A stretch of DNA of 64,000 nucleotides from Pisaster brevispinus (GCA_023634235.1 JAMKCF010000005.1:620001-684000); one strand, 5' to 3'. Positions 35,301 to 48,836 are shown, counted from the first letter of the stretch. Program-made: numbers and translations. Notes: a model not told the origin generated them from the sequence alone.

Positions 35301-38300
35301 CAATTTTTATTTAACTTGTCTTTAATAATTCACTGTACTCACCCAGAGCTCAGTGGACAATTTACTTTAAGCAATTAAACATCAAATTTGCATACAAACA
35401 GTTCTGAAATAATTTTGATTTTCAGTGGTTTTTTTTTTGGACATTAGTAGCCATGGTACAAATTTGGAATTCAAATGTAAAACAATTGTATAGAAACTAA
35501 CCTGTTAACAAATCCCTTTATTCCATTTTGAGATTGTGTTTGACGTCATACCTCGCTAGCTTGTGGAAACAGACCTTGCCTATATCACTGTTGTTATCTT
35601 TTTAATTCATGCATAGTGCATTATGTCCAGTTGTCAGGGTTGGTGAAAACATCATGCACGCACCAACAGTTTCCGACCCATGCAGGCATAGTACAGTAGC
35701 GCTGCCACACTGAATACAAAGTAATAGGGATTGTGTATTTGGTTATTTTCACTTGGGTTGGATTCTTGCGCTGTTTTTATCAAGTTGGTATGCAGAGAGC
35801 ATTGATTGTTATTTTTCCATCAAAATGTCACTGTCCATGTAATTTCATGTTTAATTGAAATCAGAAGTACAGTGACCTTTAAAGTCTGTGTACACGTATT
35901 ATTAAAGAAACACATAGTTTTTGAGATTGAACTTTGTGATGATGAGTGTAATGATGAGAATAGCTGTTATTTGTGATTGTTGGTCAAGCTCTGATTGGAT
36001 CATATTCAAAACATTCTCTGCGATTTATGATAAGTTGAAAAGGGCAAGTTTTATATTTGAAAATATTGCACTACTTTTGGATGTCTTTCATTGTTTAACC
36101 TTTTCAAATTTGTGCTCAGATGGTTGACATGACTATTGGTTGGTTACTTCATAGTGATTCAGTAATGGAACATCAAAGAAGGGTTTGGTATTCACTCCTG
36201 TAGGTTTAGGTAAATGTTAGTAGGTTTTGTGTAGTTTTGAAGAAGACAAATTAAGTACCAATTAAAAATTTTGACCTGGGATACCTATTTCTTACATTCT
36301 ATATGAATGAACAACTTGCTTATTGAATGAAGGAATAATTACTTTAATCTTTCTGTAAAGAAAAAGGCACACAAATTCAGGTGTATGGTTGGTCACTGAT
36401 GCAATTTAATTTGATACCCTTTTTGTCTAATTCAAGCGCATATCTTTTCTTTTCTTTTTTTTGTATGAAAGACAGTACAGCCCATTGAGAATTAGCAATG
36501 AGATAGTAAACTGGCTTTAGGTATATACTTGAATCTGGATGATAGGAGAGAGAAAATTTCCCTTTAACAAGTAGCTGCCTGAGCGCTGACGCGATTTCAT
36601 TTGGTCCTACTTCAATCTGTGTTTGTCTGTTGGCGTAATGCGCCAAATTTCATTATAGTTCCTGTGCCCAGCGGTGAAGCTTAATTGCGTTTTTCCGGAG
36701 AAGGTTTTGAACACCCAGTTAGAATAATTATTCACAGGGGAGGGAGAAAAGGAGAGACAAAAATTTCAGGTGATGGCAAATGCTGTGGCTTAAGATGGGT
36801 TTCTCCTTCATAAACAGATGCAGTGTATTTAGGATAGGTAAAAACGATCTGTCATTTGTGAGCTCTTGATGTACATGATCAAAGTTAAAGACTTTAATTT
36901 GAAGTAAGATGGGGTTTTTGGGTTATTTTTTAGTGCAAACATTTCAGAGATAGTTTGTTTTCTTGTTAGTGATGAAAAAGAGGTTGCACATTGTTATTAA
37001 ACATAAATTCCAGTTGTACAGTTAAACAATAAGATTGATAAAAATTGGCTATCAATAATATTACAAACAATGTGTTATCTTATTTATTAAACCTCTTTTC
37101 TTTTTTCTTTTTTTCGGCTGAAAATTTCTCTTCTAACATACAAAGAACAGTATTCAAATGAAAGTGAAACTAAGATATTTTTTTCAGTATGAATCTTTGA
37201 CACAATAACGGAGACAATGTAGATATAAAGGAAGGCATCTGTGGTAAATCAGCAGTACATGAGCTGTAAATTACCCACCAGCTCCGGCCTCCACCATGGA
37301 GGTGATTTAATATCCATATTTCTGGCCACGCTCTTTCATTTTACCATAGATCAAATTACAGCCGTGCACTTTCTCAAGTCGTAAATTGAAGTGTTGAGGG
37401 AGAAACCCGTTGTCAGTGGATTATGACAAGTCTTTTTTTTTCTCCCTTTCAGTTTTCTTTCTCTGCATGATAATTTGTCAGGTTGTAGATGTACCACTCT
37501 CTGTTGCATGTGTCAGTTCAATATTATGCTGTGATTTTTTAAAATGGAAAAATAATAACACAGCTTGATTGAATGAAGTGGAAAAATCTGCCAATGAACA
37601 TGGTCTCTGTGAAGGCTGGAAAACATCTTATGTTTTTGATTCATTTTGGCAAATGATCACAAAATCAAGATTTACAAATTTATACCCCCCCCCCCCCCGA
37701 CATGTGTTATTTTATTCACATAATGCTACCTACATTTTTATAAGAATAAAGTGTTGATAGTTTGTTTACCAAGTTATTTAGGATTCGCTGTTTAGGTATA
37801 GTGCAAACAACATCAATTATGAAAGAAAGCTGCAGTAAAATAATGAAACAATTGCAATAGGAAATGTAAAGAAAATCTGCTGAACAAAAGAGCTTGTATG
37901 AAAACAATGCTGCTTAAATTAATTTGACTGCTCGTGTTTGTTTCTGTCATTTGTTATAGTCAAAATAGGAAGTAATCATTAAAGCAAGTGCATAAAGTGC
38001 ATTGTACATCATTTGAATGGTATCAAATTAAAATACTTAGTTCTGGAGACAAAATGCTCCTACTTTGGCAATAATGTTCAGTTCCCAGACCCCTAGGGCT
38101 TTTTCCTATGAATTATTGATTTCTTCCCTCCTTTTTACCTATGCACCAATCTACTCAATTTCTCTCACCTAAGCTATATAAAAACTTGTTTCTTGTATGC
38201 AATCTGAAATTTTTTACTGTGAGTTTTATTTAAACACTTACATACTTTATAACCAGTTACTGAATGGCATTGTAAATACAGTGGGATGTCAGTAATTATT

Positions 38301-39837
38301 ACCGTATTTGTTTTGTTATTTGCGGGGGGGGGGGGGGTTGTCATATAATACATAATGCCTATTAACTTAATTACCAAATAACTTTAATAATTTCTGGTAA
38401 TTGTATTTTTTATTTATTTAGAGAAACAAATTATAAAGTGTACAAACATGAAGTACAAACAGGTTTATTAACTATTGCATTTAACATACTGTAGACAATG
38501 TCGGATGTACACTCTTTTGGAAGTACCCTTGTACAATTGTGAGAGTTTGTGTGCATAAACACAATTTCCAGTAGTGCATCACTTTACAGAGTCTTGAATT
38601 ACTTAGCTTGTCAATCCTGTTCATGAGATTTTCACATCCCTGGGACTATAAGCTTCTTGTGTCTATACACACTCAGTCTCCTTCTCCCTCTTCTCTCCCA
38701 TCCCGTGGGAAATGTCAATCAATGTTTCTGACTGGAAACCAAAAAGTGCTGAAGGGCCAATGTCATGCCATTGTTCAGCAGACAATACTCGCTAAGCCAA
38801 CAATGCTCATGCAGCAGCAGACAATGCTAGCAAGAAATCCTCAGCATTTTGTATCCATATCGATATGTTAATAAAGGAACACCAAATGACAGAAAGAAAT
38901 TATGCCGGAAGCCCCCTTGAAGATGATATGAATACCTAACATCAGGAAAAGTAATTTTTCCTGATCATATGACGTCAGTTTCTAAGAAAAATACAATATT
39001 CAGAGCTTGTTTTTCGTGATATTTGCTCCCAAAACACAGGTGCTTTTGCTACCTTTTTCTAATTTTTGGTTTGTAGCCTAGTGATTTGTTTCTGTATAAT
39101 TTATAGCTTAGAAAACATAAACCATCCATAGCAAAATGTGCATCTATATGACTTGATTCATTAATTGAAATGATTGCCTCCAGCTGTTGTTAAACATCCC
39201 ATAAATTGACACCAACGCAGTAGGTTTGCTTATTGTGCATGTATAGCAGCACCTCACTGCCTCCTCAATACACATCATTATTTCCATTCAATCTGATAGT
39301 ACAACAGTGAAGACAATTTTAATAAGCAAAACTGTAAAAAACCCAAAAGTAATGAGAAGCGTTGCCCAAGGGGGTTCTATGAAGAAAATACAATTGATGA
39401 GAGGGGAATTTGGTTTTAAAGTGTACTTGACTATTGACCATTATGACATTTTCTCAGAAGAAGTTGAATAAACATCAGTGATTGTGAAGCTGATGTTGAA
39501 GAATGTTCTTTTTTTTTGCTTATATTTGACATGTTGGGGTTGTGTCACACTTGTTTATCTATGATAGAGTTAAGTAAATTCACTAGGGATCTTTAAGTCA
39601 ATCTTTGATCAATTTATGAACTAAATTTGTTGTCCTTCAATGAGATATGCCTTTGTAAAGCTGTTGTTTAATCCACAGTTGAGCTACGTTGAATTCAAAC
39701 CCTAGTTGAGCAGTGTGTAGAGGAATAAAGTAAGTTGCCGATAAAGATGTATTATTAGAATGAGATTTGACCTCCATCTGAATTGAAGATTCTCCCACTG
39801 TTATTGTACGTGGTGTATACATGCATGGCATTTACTT

Positions 39838-40140
39838 AAAGGGACACATTGCCTTGGATTGGGCCATTTGGGCTACAAAAAGCGTTTGTTATGAAATGAA
39901 TTGAAATGAATATGGTTGGAAAGATGTTTTACAAGTAGAATATAATGATCCACACAAATATGCCTCGAAATTGTGTGGTTTTCCATTTACTTTGTGAACG
40001 AATACTGTCATTTTGGGGAGTCACAAATTTGGCTGTCATTCTTTTACCTAAAACATTTGTTTTAGAATTCCTGTTTCATATAAGAATAATGATATTTCTT
40101 CTAATTGAAATTGTCATACAAGTAAAATCTTTGTTTGTGT
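39838..40140 (+). mobile_element. Half of a long-inverted-repeat MITE
   Basis: Begins AAAGGGACACATTGCCTTGG and includes TGGTTGGAAAGATGTTTTA, AATGATCCACACAAATATGC and CTCGAAATTGTGTGGTTTTC, then ATTTTGGGGAGTCACAAATT. I recall complete versions in echinoderms as near-palindromes centred on GGGAGTCAAAATTTTGACTC, with both arms about 200 bp. Here only the left arm is recognisable; the right arm is absent or badly decayed. Confidence 0.6.
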
Positions 40141-43100
40141 CATAAGATGATTGAATACTTATGAATGTTAAGGTTAAAGGTCTTTCAAAATTGTTATTGT
40201 CAACTGAATACATTTTTCACTTTTCTAGGGACAAATTATCTGTAGGATGGTTTGTTATTTGGAATGATAAGACCAGTAGCAGATTGCTGGAAACAAGACT
40301 TGAAGAGGTGATTAAATGAACGATCGAGCAAGCAATTCTGGGGGTGTGATTGGTGCTGGAAATAGCTCTCTCCTGTTAGATGTGTGTGCTTGCGTGGGAG
40401 GAGAGACTCTTGACGAGTTCAACTCAATCAAAATGCTTGTGAATGTTGTTATTATATGACCAATCTATACATTGTAGAATTATAGGCTATGATGGATGAT
40501 ATGGTAGCCTAAAGTCCCAAGTAAATCTCTCATTTTTATTGAGCAACCAAAACAAGTTTTTTTTCATATTTTCCTGTTTTCCCTCGTAGTAGTACTTTTT
40601 ATAAATGATTCTCTTAATGTATTTCCTTCACTCTTGACATCCCCAGAAAAAAAAGCTTAACTGAGACTTGATTGCTGTAATTTCTTTCCTTCACCTGTTA
40701 ACCAGCACTTTGTAGGTTTCACCTTTGCTTAGAGCCCTGGCCTGATTGCATTGATCTCTTATCATATTTTGAGTGTGCGTGTGAATTAAAATGAGGCCGT
40801 GAGCATTGATGGCAAGTGTCATAACTGGTTTGTTGAGCAACCTGTGATTTCTGATTAGGTGTCAGTTGGGTTCCTTTAGGATATCATAAGTGTGTTGTGA
40901 AAAATCAGTGCATCATGATGACTGGTAACATCATTTCCGTTGGGGTGACTTGCCATAGACATGACTCAGACTAGCTCATCGTTAGTCTCCTTGGATCCTA
41001 GTCTCTGTCTCATGTTTCTTAATATCACGGGGGGGGGGGGGGGGGGGTATGAGTCGGGTAAAGGGTTCAGCTCAATATGAATAGTGTTGATGTCTGCTTA
41101 AATTGTCTGATGTACTCTTATTGACATTTGCTTCCCTATTTGTTGGTAACAAGTTAAATTGAACACAAAGTATACAAGTATCAACTAACTTGTGGAATGT
41201 GTCTGTTGGAAGAGCTCCTATGTTTGAAATAATGTAGATTTATTAAAACCTATAATAATAATAATGTTTAAATACATGTACATCAAGCACTAAAGTATCC
41301 TAAAAAACTATTTGTTTTAATGTAGGTATGGTTTAAAGGTGTCAAGATACACTGCTTTATTATATGCGGAATAGACGAACAGATGGTAACCATAAGTCAT
41401 TAGGGTGACAAGTGGTGTGGATGACAAGAGTTAACATGATAACCTCCTATCATGAAATGCTCAATTACAGAAGACCAAGGACATTGCAGCTACATGTTAA
41501 GCAGGGTTTACACCAGAAAGTTAAGTGGGAGAACACTTAATATATTAGAAAGGATGGCATTATTGGTTATGGATGGGGAAAACAAAATACTGACCTTATT
41601 CATTATTCAATAATCATGGCTGAACTGCATTCAATTGCCTTGTTCCTTTTTTATGTAGGATTATAAGATGTTAAAAAAGGGCCTTCACAGTTGCTTGAAA
41701 TCAACATTCAATAAGGCAACATTTTTAATATAAATGCAAAACTTAAGTTTTTTCTAAAAAAGCAGTATGTAAGGTTTATTCACAATATAATAGTAACAGC
41801 TTTTATAATATCTATTGTTAGTTTTTGATAGTTGAATTACTGTTTTTGTGGTTGAATTGTTGTTCTTGTTTTCATGTAACAGCTCTGTGTTTTTGCAGAG
41901 TTTGTGTCAGTCTGGTCAAAGGTTAGAATTTGATGCATAGAATGGTCCTGAAAAGTGCAATGAAATAGAATCTTTAATCAGCATATGATGTCTAAGAAGT
42001 ATTGTAATTACCTACTTGTATTTACTGTAACAGTAGGAGAAGTATTATCCAAAGAGGACAAATGCTAATTGAACAAATCTGGATAACATGAAAAGGGCAA
42101 TTATATGAAAGTTATTTTTTCCTTTGTAGGTATTTGTTTGGATTATAGTGTTCCCGTTGTGAGGAAAGGAAACTTTGTAGATTGATTACATGACACTCAC
42201 TAATAACATAACACACAAACAGGTTGTTATGTCACATTCCAACCACCTTTAGTCTTTCATTCAATGGCATATTCAAAGTAAACACTCAACTGGCTGCCCC
42301 CCCCCCAATGAAATGTTGATTAAGTTGAGTATTAATTGTTTTACTTGAATTTAGAACGGAACATGTGCTGTACAGGCACTGCAAGCAGCCCAGTAAGTGG
42401 CATTGATACGTGTGCATGCCATGCCATTACCAATGATATCCAGTGTTTATGTAAATGACAAGCAGAAAAAGTGCACTCCTTACTTGTGCGTTCCTCGCTC
42501 TATGATTGTACCTGTAACATTTACTTCTTATGAAAAAGGGGACTGAATTCCAGGCCAGAGTCCTATAATCTATCAACAGAGGGGGCTGTTTCGCATACCT
42601 ATGTATAGTACAGTAAGAGAGTTAGGTAGTAAACAGAAGGCAGTGTGTGCAATCTCTGCTTATGGGAAACAACTGCTTGTCCCAGGACGGAAGCCACCAG
42701 GACATATCTGGCACCCCCCTGAAAAACATCTCCTCTGGGAGGAAACCATCTTTCATCTAAAACAAATTATCTTTCTCCTTGGTTGTGAGCCAGTAATGAA
42801 ACAACCCCTCTTGGAAAAAATACAAACACAAACGTCCTGCACGGAGTCAAGCAGAGGGGATTATTGAGATTGCACACCCCTTATGGATAGATGGTACAAC
42901 CCATGCGTCTCATTTCCTGTGTGTGCAGGACGACCCTCTGGTGTGTGTGTGTGTATGGCCTGCAAGTTGAGATTGGTAGGTCAGATGGATTGTTTATGCT
43001 GAGAGAGAGGGAGAGAGAAGTAATAGGCTGATCTGACAATGTAGCTAAATAATAGGAATTCCCTCAGCTTAAAATGTGAGCTACGTACGTACAGAGTAGA

Positions 43101-43876
43101 TGACTAGATTGTCATCATCATCAATGCACCCACTCTGGATAATAATTGTGTTATTCTAACTGGCCGTTTGCGTAACGTGCTGGATATATATAGAGATATT
43201 TGGATACATCCAGTGGAATATTGACCTGATAATGGGTTAACACTGTGGGATCATAACCTGTAACCCAGCCAGCTTGTCAGGAATTTTCTCACTCTAGTCT
43301 GTGGTGAAAGCTCTGGATTTGATTACCTAGGTTCTCGGCAATGTGTACACATTTCATCAGCGGATCTTGGCATTGGATATAATAATTTCCGGAGAAAGTG
43401 GAGGACATATTTATATATGACATCACCCCCTCTTTCCTCTCAATGTGTCCCTTTTGTTGTTGTTTGTTTTTTCCCTGGTGTTTGTGTATCTGTACACCCA
43501 GGCGGATTTAATACTTTCATCTTGGATACTTGAACTGTGGATTATATTATTGTGTGGCCATGGCTGGATATATTTGTATCACCAGGGGGTAGTTTATAGC
43601 ACATTGCAAGGTAAGGTCCTGTTATGATTACTGACCTTCTAACCAAGCAAGTACCATGGACATGTGCTTGCTTCAAATCACAGTGCAAATCAATTTTTGA
43701 CAACTTCCGTATTTATTATAATTACATCCTTTCTGATGTTAATTGATGATTGATATTGATTGATATTCAGTGATTATTCTGTGGACTGTGACATACTTTT
43801 GACATAATATCCCCTCCTTAATAACATTGTGATGCAGCATGGAAACAATTATATTTTACTTTCATCTTTAAAAAAA

Positions 43877-44110
43877 TATAGACCCTTTCACTGACGTCAC
43901 ATGCAGTTACTATCTGCGTATGGTCTGCCATTTTGGGAGTCAAATTGCACGCAAAAATATGTTTCGCATCGCTGTGCGCTTGTTGCCTAAAATATGTTTG
44001 GCATCGCTGTGCGCTTGTTGCCTAAAATTTGCGCTGCACAGTAATACAGGGAATCTGACTCCCAAAATGGTAAATTCAAGATGTATTGTGGGTGATGGTG
44101 TCAGGTGAAT
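43877..44110. mobile_element. MITE-like inverted element with internal 35-bp duplication
   Basis: CCATTTTGGGAGTC (43928-43941) is the exact reverse complement of 44057-44070. Between them a 35-bp unit with GCATCGCTGTGCGCTTG is duplicated in tandem (43957-44027). The left outer flank has CACTGACGTCAC. ORFs at 43920-44143 translate this element. Related arms occur at 15596-15645. Confidence 0.6.
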
Positions 44111-46531
44111 TGAATTTATAGGTGTTGTAATGCCAGTCAGCATTTATAAAGACCAACTAAAGTGAACTACAAGTACAAGGAAATTGTCCGTTTCCTGCAT
44201 ACTTATGATATAGACTATACAATAAGAGAAAATAAATTGCAAAGTACCGACAACCCAAGCTTTTTGTGTGAAGCATGGAGACCATTTGTTTTAATCATAT
44301 GTTGATACTTCAACCACATGGGCATTCCTGTGTGTAGTGTGTACAGATGGTGGGGATGATTCTGTACCACATGGTCAAACAATTACATGTATTATTACAG
44401 AGATCTATGTCATTTATATTAACCCTCAGGGTTGTGTCTTTTATTTCACACCAGTTAACCTACATCTTTACAGATGTTAAATCCAAACTTTGTACCTATT
44501 CAATGTTATCCTAAAGCTATTATACTTAGCAGGAATTTAGAAAAAAATATACAGGATGGATGCACTTTCTGACAATTCACATTCTTTTATTGATAATTGA
44601 ACCTAATTAAACATTCAATTATTGACTCCATGGCAGTTTTTGATAAGGATGAAGTAATTCTTCTTAATATGTCAATGGCTTAATTTTCATAACAAGACTC
44701 TCTTTTTTTTGGGGGGGGGGTTCATAATTAATGTTTATAATGTCACACATCTAAATGACTACATGTTGTGAATAAGGATGACATTGTGAACATCATTAAT
44801 TTATTAGCTGAAGTCTTAGATAACTTCTGTATGGTTGACAGATGAGTATAGTAGTCCATGCAATGATTAGAATTACTTGCAGACCATTGCACCCCTGACT
44901 ATTTCTGTAGGGTTTTCTCTCATTGACCTTGCTCTCTAATGTGAGATACTGTGTTGTCAAAACACACACAAGCTGTAGTTGGTGAAAATGTTCCACAGGA
45001 CAATGACATGCCACCTCTGTACATTACAGTTACTGCCCCCTTTGACCCTCTGTACAGAGTACTTGTCTTGAGACAAGCATGGTGGAAAGGTACATCTCAT
45101 CTCATTCTCAATGAGAACTGTTTACATGTATGTCACATTGATGGTAGTGTTCTTAAAGTTTATGCAGTCTACTATTCCCAAGAAATGTTTTGCCCATGCT
45201 AATTGTCAATTTTATTGAGAGTGAACACTGATTAATAATTGCGAAAGAAAGAAGAGAAAAATCTTTCCTGAGACATGCATTCAAAGAACTTGTATGTCAA
45301 CTGACAAGTAAATAATGTCGTATCCCTCATGAGAAAATAATCCCATTTAATATGTTGTTGTTGTCACTTGTTTGTGTGTGTTTGTTCTTGGATTTAGTAC
45401 TAGATCATTTGTCAAAGGGGAAGTCAATCATTGTAAGTAAATGTACGGCCAGGGCATTAGTGACACTATGTGAGTGAGTGATGATACATGTATCATGTGT
45501 ATCTATGACATCATACATATCTAGCAAACCAGATCCTACTGTTAAGATTCTCAGTTGGTTCAATGCATTGAGTTTGAATGAAGTCACAGGTGGCAAGATA
45601 AAGTATGTTTAATCATAGTGCATGGATTGGGTTAATGAGTATGGATTATTGGTCTCCTTCTACTAATTCATTCCAAGTATGTTACACTCGGTTATCAAAC
45701 TCACTGAGATGATTCAAGGGTGTGATGATTCCAATTAAACACAGGAAAGGCTTGCTAATGTCTACACCTCACTGTCTGTATAGAGGAGTAGACTGTGGAC
45801 CAAGCATTGTGGCTAGAAACAATCATTATGCAGTCATTTAGTTTAGGAAACATGTAGCTTAGTAAATGGAAATGATAATATTTGGCAATAATTCATAAAT
45901 CAGTAGGGCTTTGTTACTAAGTTTGATACTCAGTTTCTATTTAGAGTCCTTTATACAACATACATATTAATGAATGGGAATAGGTTTGATAATTAAAAAA
46001 AATGTATGTACATTTGTGCTACATTATAGAAACAAACCGACTTAAATTCAAATTATGTTTATGTTCTTCAACTGTTATTACTACTATTTACAGTCAAAGT
46101 AATTTAAATTATGGTCTGTTTTTGTTTAAATAGTCATGAGATTTGCTGGTACAATGTACATTACAGGGTGTGAGTGTGTATGTACAATGAACAGAAAGTA
46201 CACTTCTGCTCGTCAATATTAGCTTGATCAAAGGGTATACAATCCTAATTGTCTTATATCAAGACCCATTCATTATTTTGTAAAGGGACTTTAATTACAC
46301 AATCACCCAAGTGATAATGACTTAACTGTTTATTCCATGTCTCATTGAAGGAAGTTTGTATCTGTTGTTATGCATTGATTTATTGTCCCAGGATGTTCTT
46401 GTCTTTTGCCCCAATTAATGTGACACACTCCCTGTACTTCCCCTGGAGTGTAGTTGAATTGGTTACTGATCAGACCATGATCAGACTATTGGCCTGTGTA
46501 TGGTAGGAGGGCCAAGGATTAAGGTCCTATA

Positions 46532-47254
46532 CACCGCGTTTACACTAGATCCAGAAAGGTGGATTGAGATCCGGCATTTTTTTAACGACCACAGATCAAG
46601 ATCCTGTGTCGCGTTTACACCAGCGCTTGATCCGGCTCCGATCCCACTTTTGAACCGGATGTATATTGGTCATGACGTCACCGCTCCTCGCAAAGAGCTC
46701 AAAGGTCACGACTACAGCGCGCCACTTCTAGAAATAATCGTTATCAATGCGAAGGTAGAATGCAGAAAATACAGTACAGCAAATGATACGGATAACAACG
46801 ACCATGCAGGTAGAAATATTTTGTAGATGGGAGTTAACAAAATACAGCAACAAGGCAAGCTCCGAACGTAACGATGTATGTATAAGGACGCTGAAAACAA
46901 CAAAACGTTTCACACACAGTCCATGTGCACACAGCACACACACAAACATAAACAGCGACGGGTGTTCCACCAAAGCACAAGCAAAAAGCGCGCCATTCGT
47001 AACGAAACCGGAAATGACCACATCAAATTGCGGTGTCTGATCCACCTTTGCGTTTACACTTGTATTTGGAATCCACTTTGCCGGATCTGATCCACCAATT
47101 GCCGGATTCAACCCTCCTCGAAAGGTGGATTAAAATTGCCGGATCTTGAACCGGGTCTGATCCGGCTTTTTTGCGTTTACACTAGCCGTTAATCCACATT
47201 GCCGGATCAGACCCGGGTCTGATCCACCTTTCTGGATCTAGTGTAAACGGGGTC
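46532..47254. mobile_element. 723-bp MITE with 33-bp terminal inverted repeats
   Basis: 46532-46564 (CGTTTACACTAGATCC then AGAAAGGTGGAT) and 47222-47254 are inverted copies with about two mismatches. Flanking bases ATA on both sides may be a 3-bp target duplication, and TCCTAT continues the inverted similarity outward. The subterminal regions are packed with GCCGGATC and GATCCGGC and a second CGTTTACAC pair. ORFs at 46500-47111, including a 127-codon minus-strand frame, are internal to this element and show no transposase motif. Superfamily unassigned; PIF/Harbinger-like by duplication size only. Confidence 0.8.
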
Positions 47255-47732
47255 ATAGGAGTGTAGCACTCATCAATGGTTATTGTGTCTGCCAGTGTTA
47301 TATAATGTCTCATTTAGTCCTGTCAGTGCCAAGGGGAGATTTGCATTAATGACATGAGACATTTCAAAAGTAATCAAGTTGAAAAGGGGCTTTCAGTCTG
47401 GTTTTTGTGTGTTTAAATGCTCTTCTGATTTTGGACATTTCCCGTTTAATCTATACATCAGTCTGTCCATCCTAGCTCTATGGTCCATGGTAGTAAAATG
47501 ATCCGTAATGAAACCAAGAGTTGCATGGCACATGTAGGTTTACTTGCATCATGGAGAATTCTATGGTATAAATTGGTTGTGTAGAAAGGCATGGGTATTT
47601 CCTTGCTTAGTGGCCTGACCTCCTCATCATTGTAAAGGGTGACTGTCAAATTGAATAAGACACAAAACATGAGATAGTAGACCTACATGAAGCAGCACTT
47701 AAACATGCGTCCCTTACTCCTGTATCTACTAA

Positions 47733-48585
47733 AGCCCTTTTCACACGAGAAAAAAAAACCCAACATTCCTTGCGACGAATTTAACGAGCGCTGAAGTCAT
47801 CCCACGCCTGACCGCTTTCGCAAGCTTTCACACGACACCAAGTAAAAATGTGACCACGTTCCATGAGACGAGAGTACAGACTTAGCTGGTTACCACTGAA
47901 CTATAGAGTTTTTGTTCTTAAACAGCGCTAGTACCAGTTAAATGATGACGTATGTCGCGTGTGCACAGTGTGTTGCGGTAACAAATAAACCATGTAAACA
48001 TTCTTCAAAATGGCTGCTGACACTCACAAAGACGTTGGGGAGTCCACCAAAAAACGACCGGCGACGACATCAACCAAAGATAAGAGTAAGAAGGTCAAGA
48101 AATCTTGGTACTACGAGGAAACGATTGCCTTGATAAACATTATGGAGAAGGAAACCACCCAATCTAAAATGGATGGTTTGACCCAAAACGGCCATGTTTG
48201 GCGGGAAATCGCGGACGAGGTGGCAAATGGTCGCAACGGTGACCAGTGCCCGGTGACGGTGTGTTAACACACAAAGGTCGGCTCCCGAATGTTCTTCACG
48301 CATGCGTGTTAATACCGCTTTCGCGAGGATTGTCGGTCAATAAACAACGGATCGTTTCACACGAAGGTTTGACTAGATTCCTTGCGAAAAATTACGCTAG
48401 CGTAAGATTTTGTCGGAGGTCGGGACCTACTACAAAATTTCGCAAGGTTTGCGAAAATTTCGCAAGGAATGTAGGCGATGTAAAATATGACTGTCCTTTC
48501 ACACGAAGCCCAAATTGTAATTTTTTACAAAAAATTGTAAAATTTCGCAAAGAATGTTCGTTTTTTCCGTCGTGTGAAAAGGGCT
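47733..48585 (+). mobile_element. PIF/Harbinger-type element, internally deleted, TAA target duplication
   Basis: The left end AGCCCTTTTCACACGA and the right end (opposite strand) AGCCCTTTTCACACGA are identical, and the inverted similarity continues for about 50 bp. The element is flanked by TAA at 47730-47732 and 48586-48588, the 3-bp duplication typical of PIF/Harbinger. TTTCACACGA is repeated internally near 47829, 48355 and 48497 as a subterminal motif. The one preserved gene is a truncated Myb/SANT ORF (48010-48267); the DDE nuclease gene is missing, so this is a non-autonomous derivative. Confidence 0.85.
48010..48267 (+). pseudogene. Truncated Myb/SANT-like accessory protein of PIF/Harbinger
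   Basis: Encodes 85 residues: a Lys/Thr-rich N-terminus (KKRPATTSTKDKSKKVKK) and then a Myb/SANT-like (MADF-type) DNA-binding core. The spaced aromatic and hydrophobic pattern is visible: W-Y-Y-E-E at about residues 35-39, L-I-N-I-M, then GHVWREIADEVANG and NGDQC. In intact family members GDQC is followed by a basic third helix (R-x-R-W-K). Here the frame ends PVTVC-stop instead, so helix 3 is lost at the internal deletion breakpoint. The ATG follows AAAATGGCT, a good start context. In intact Harbingers this protein assists transposase nuclear import and target binding; this copy is unlikely to work. It lies wholly inside the transposon 47733-48585. Confidence 0.75.
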
Positions 48586-48836
48586 TAAGATGAAGTCTGG
48601 TCTGAGGAGCAGTATGAAGTTGTTATCTCCTGTTAGGAAAGTCCCTGTACATTTAGGTATCAAGAAATAGAGCCTTAGGGAATCTAAAGGAGGATGGAAG
48701 GAGTTAAGGGAGTGACACATGGCAAATAATATGGATTGATATGAAATTATACTTGTACAGTCAATTGATATTGTCTACATCTATCAAGGATCAGATTATT
48801 TGTAGATTGATATTTTTCTCTGTATAATGGGTTGCA

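Noticed and set aside
42601..42867. 88-codon ORF in a GC-richer part of the giant intron
   Set aside because: No recognisable domain or repeat relation, no splice logic, and length within chance for this window.
46728..47111. Longest non-AFF ORF, 127 codons on the minus strand
   Set aside because: Lies inside the 723-bp MITE, is rich in Cys/Val/Phe with no transposase motif, and overlaps other frames of the same repeat.
48246..48593. 115-codon ORF overlapping the Harbinger Myb/SANT frame
   Set aside because: It translates the right subterminal repeats and the terminal inverted repeat of the transposon; FRKECSFF-type segments are repeat artefacts.
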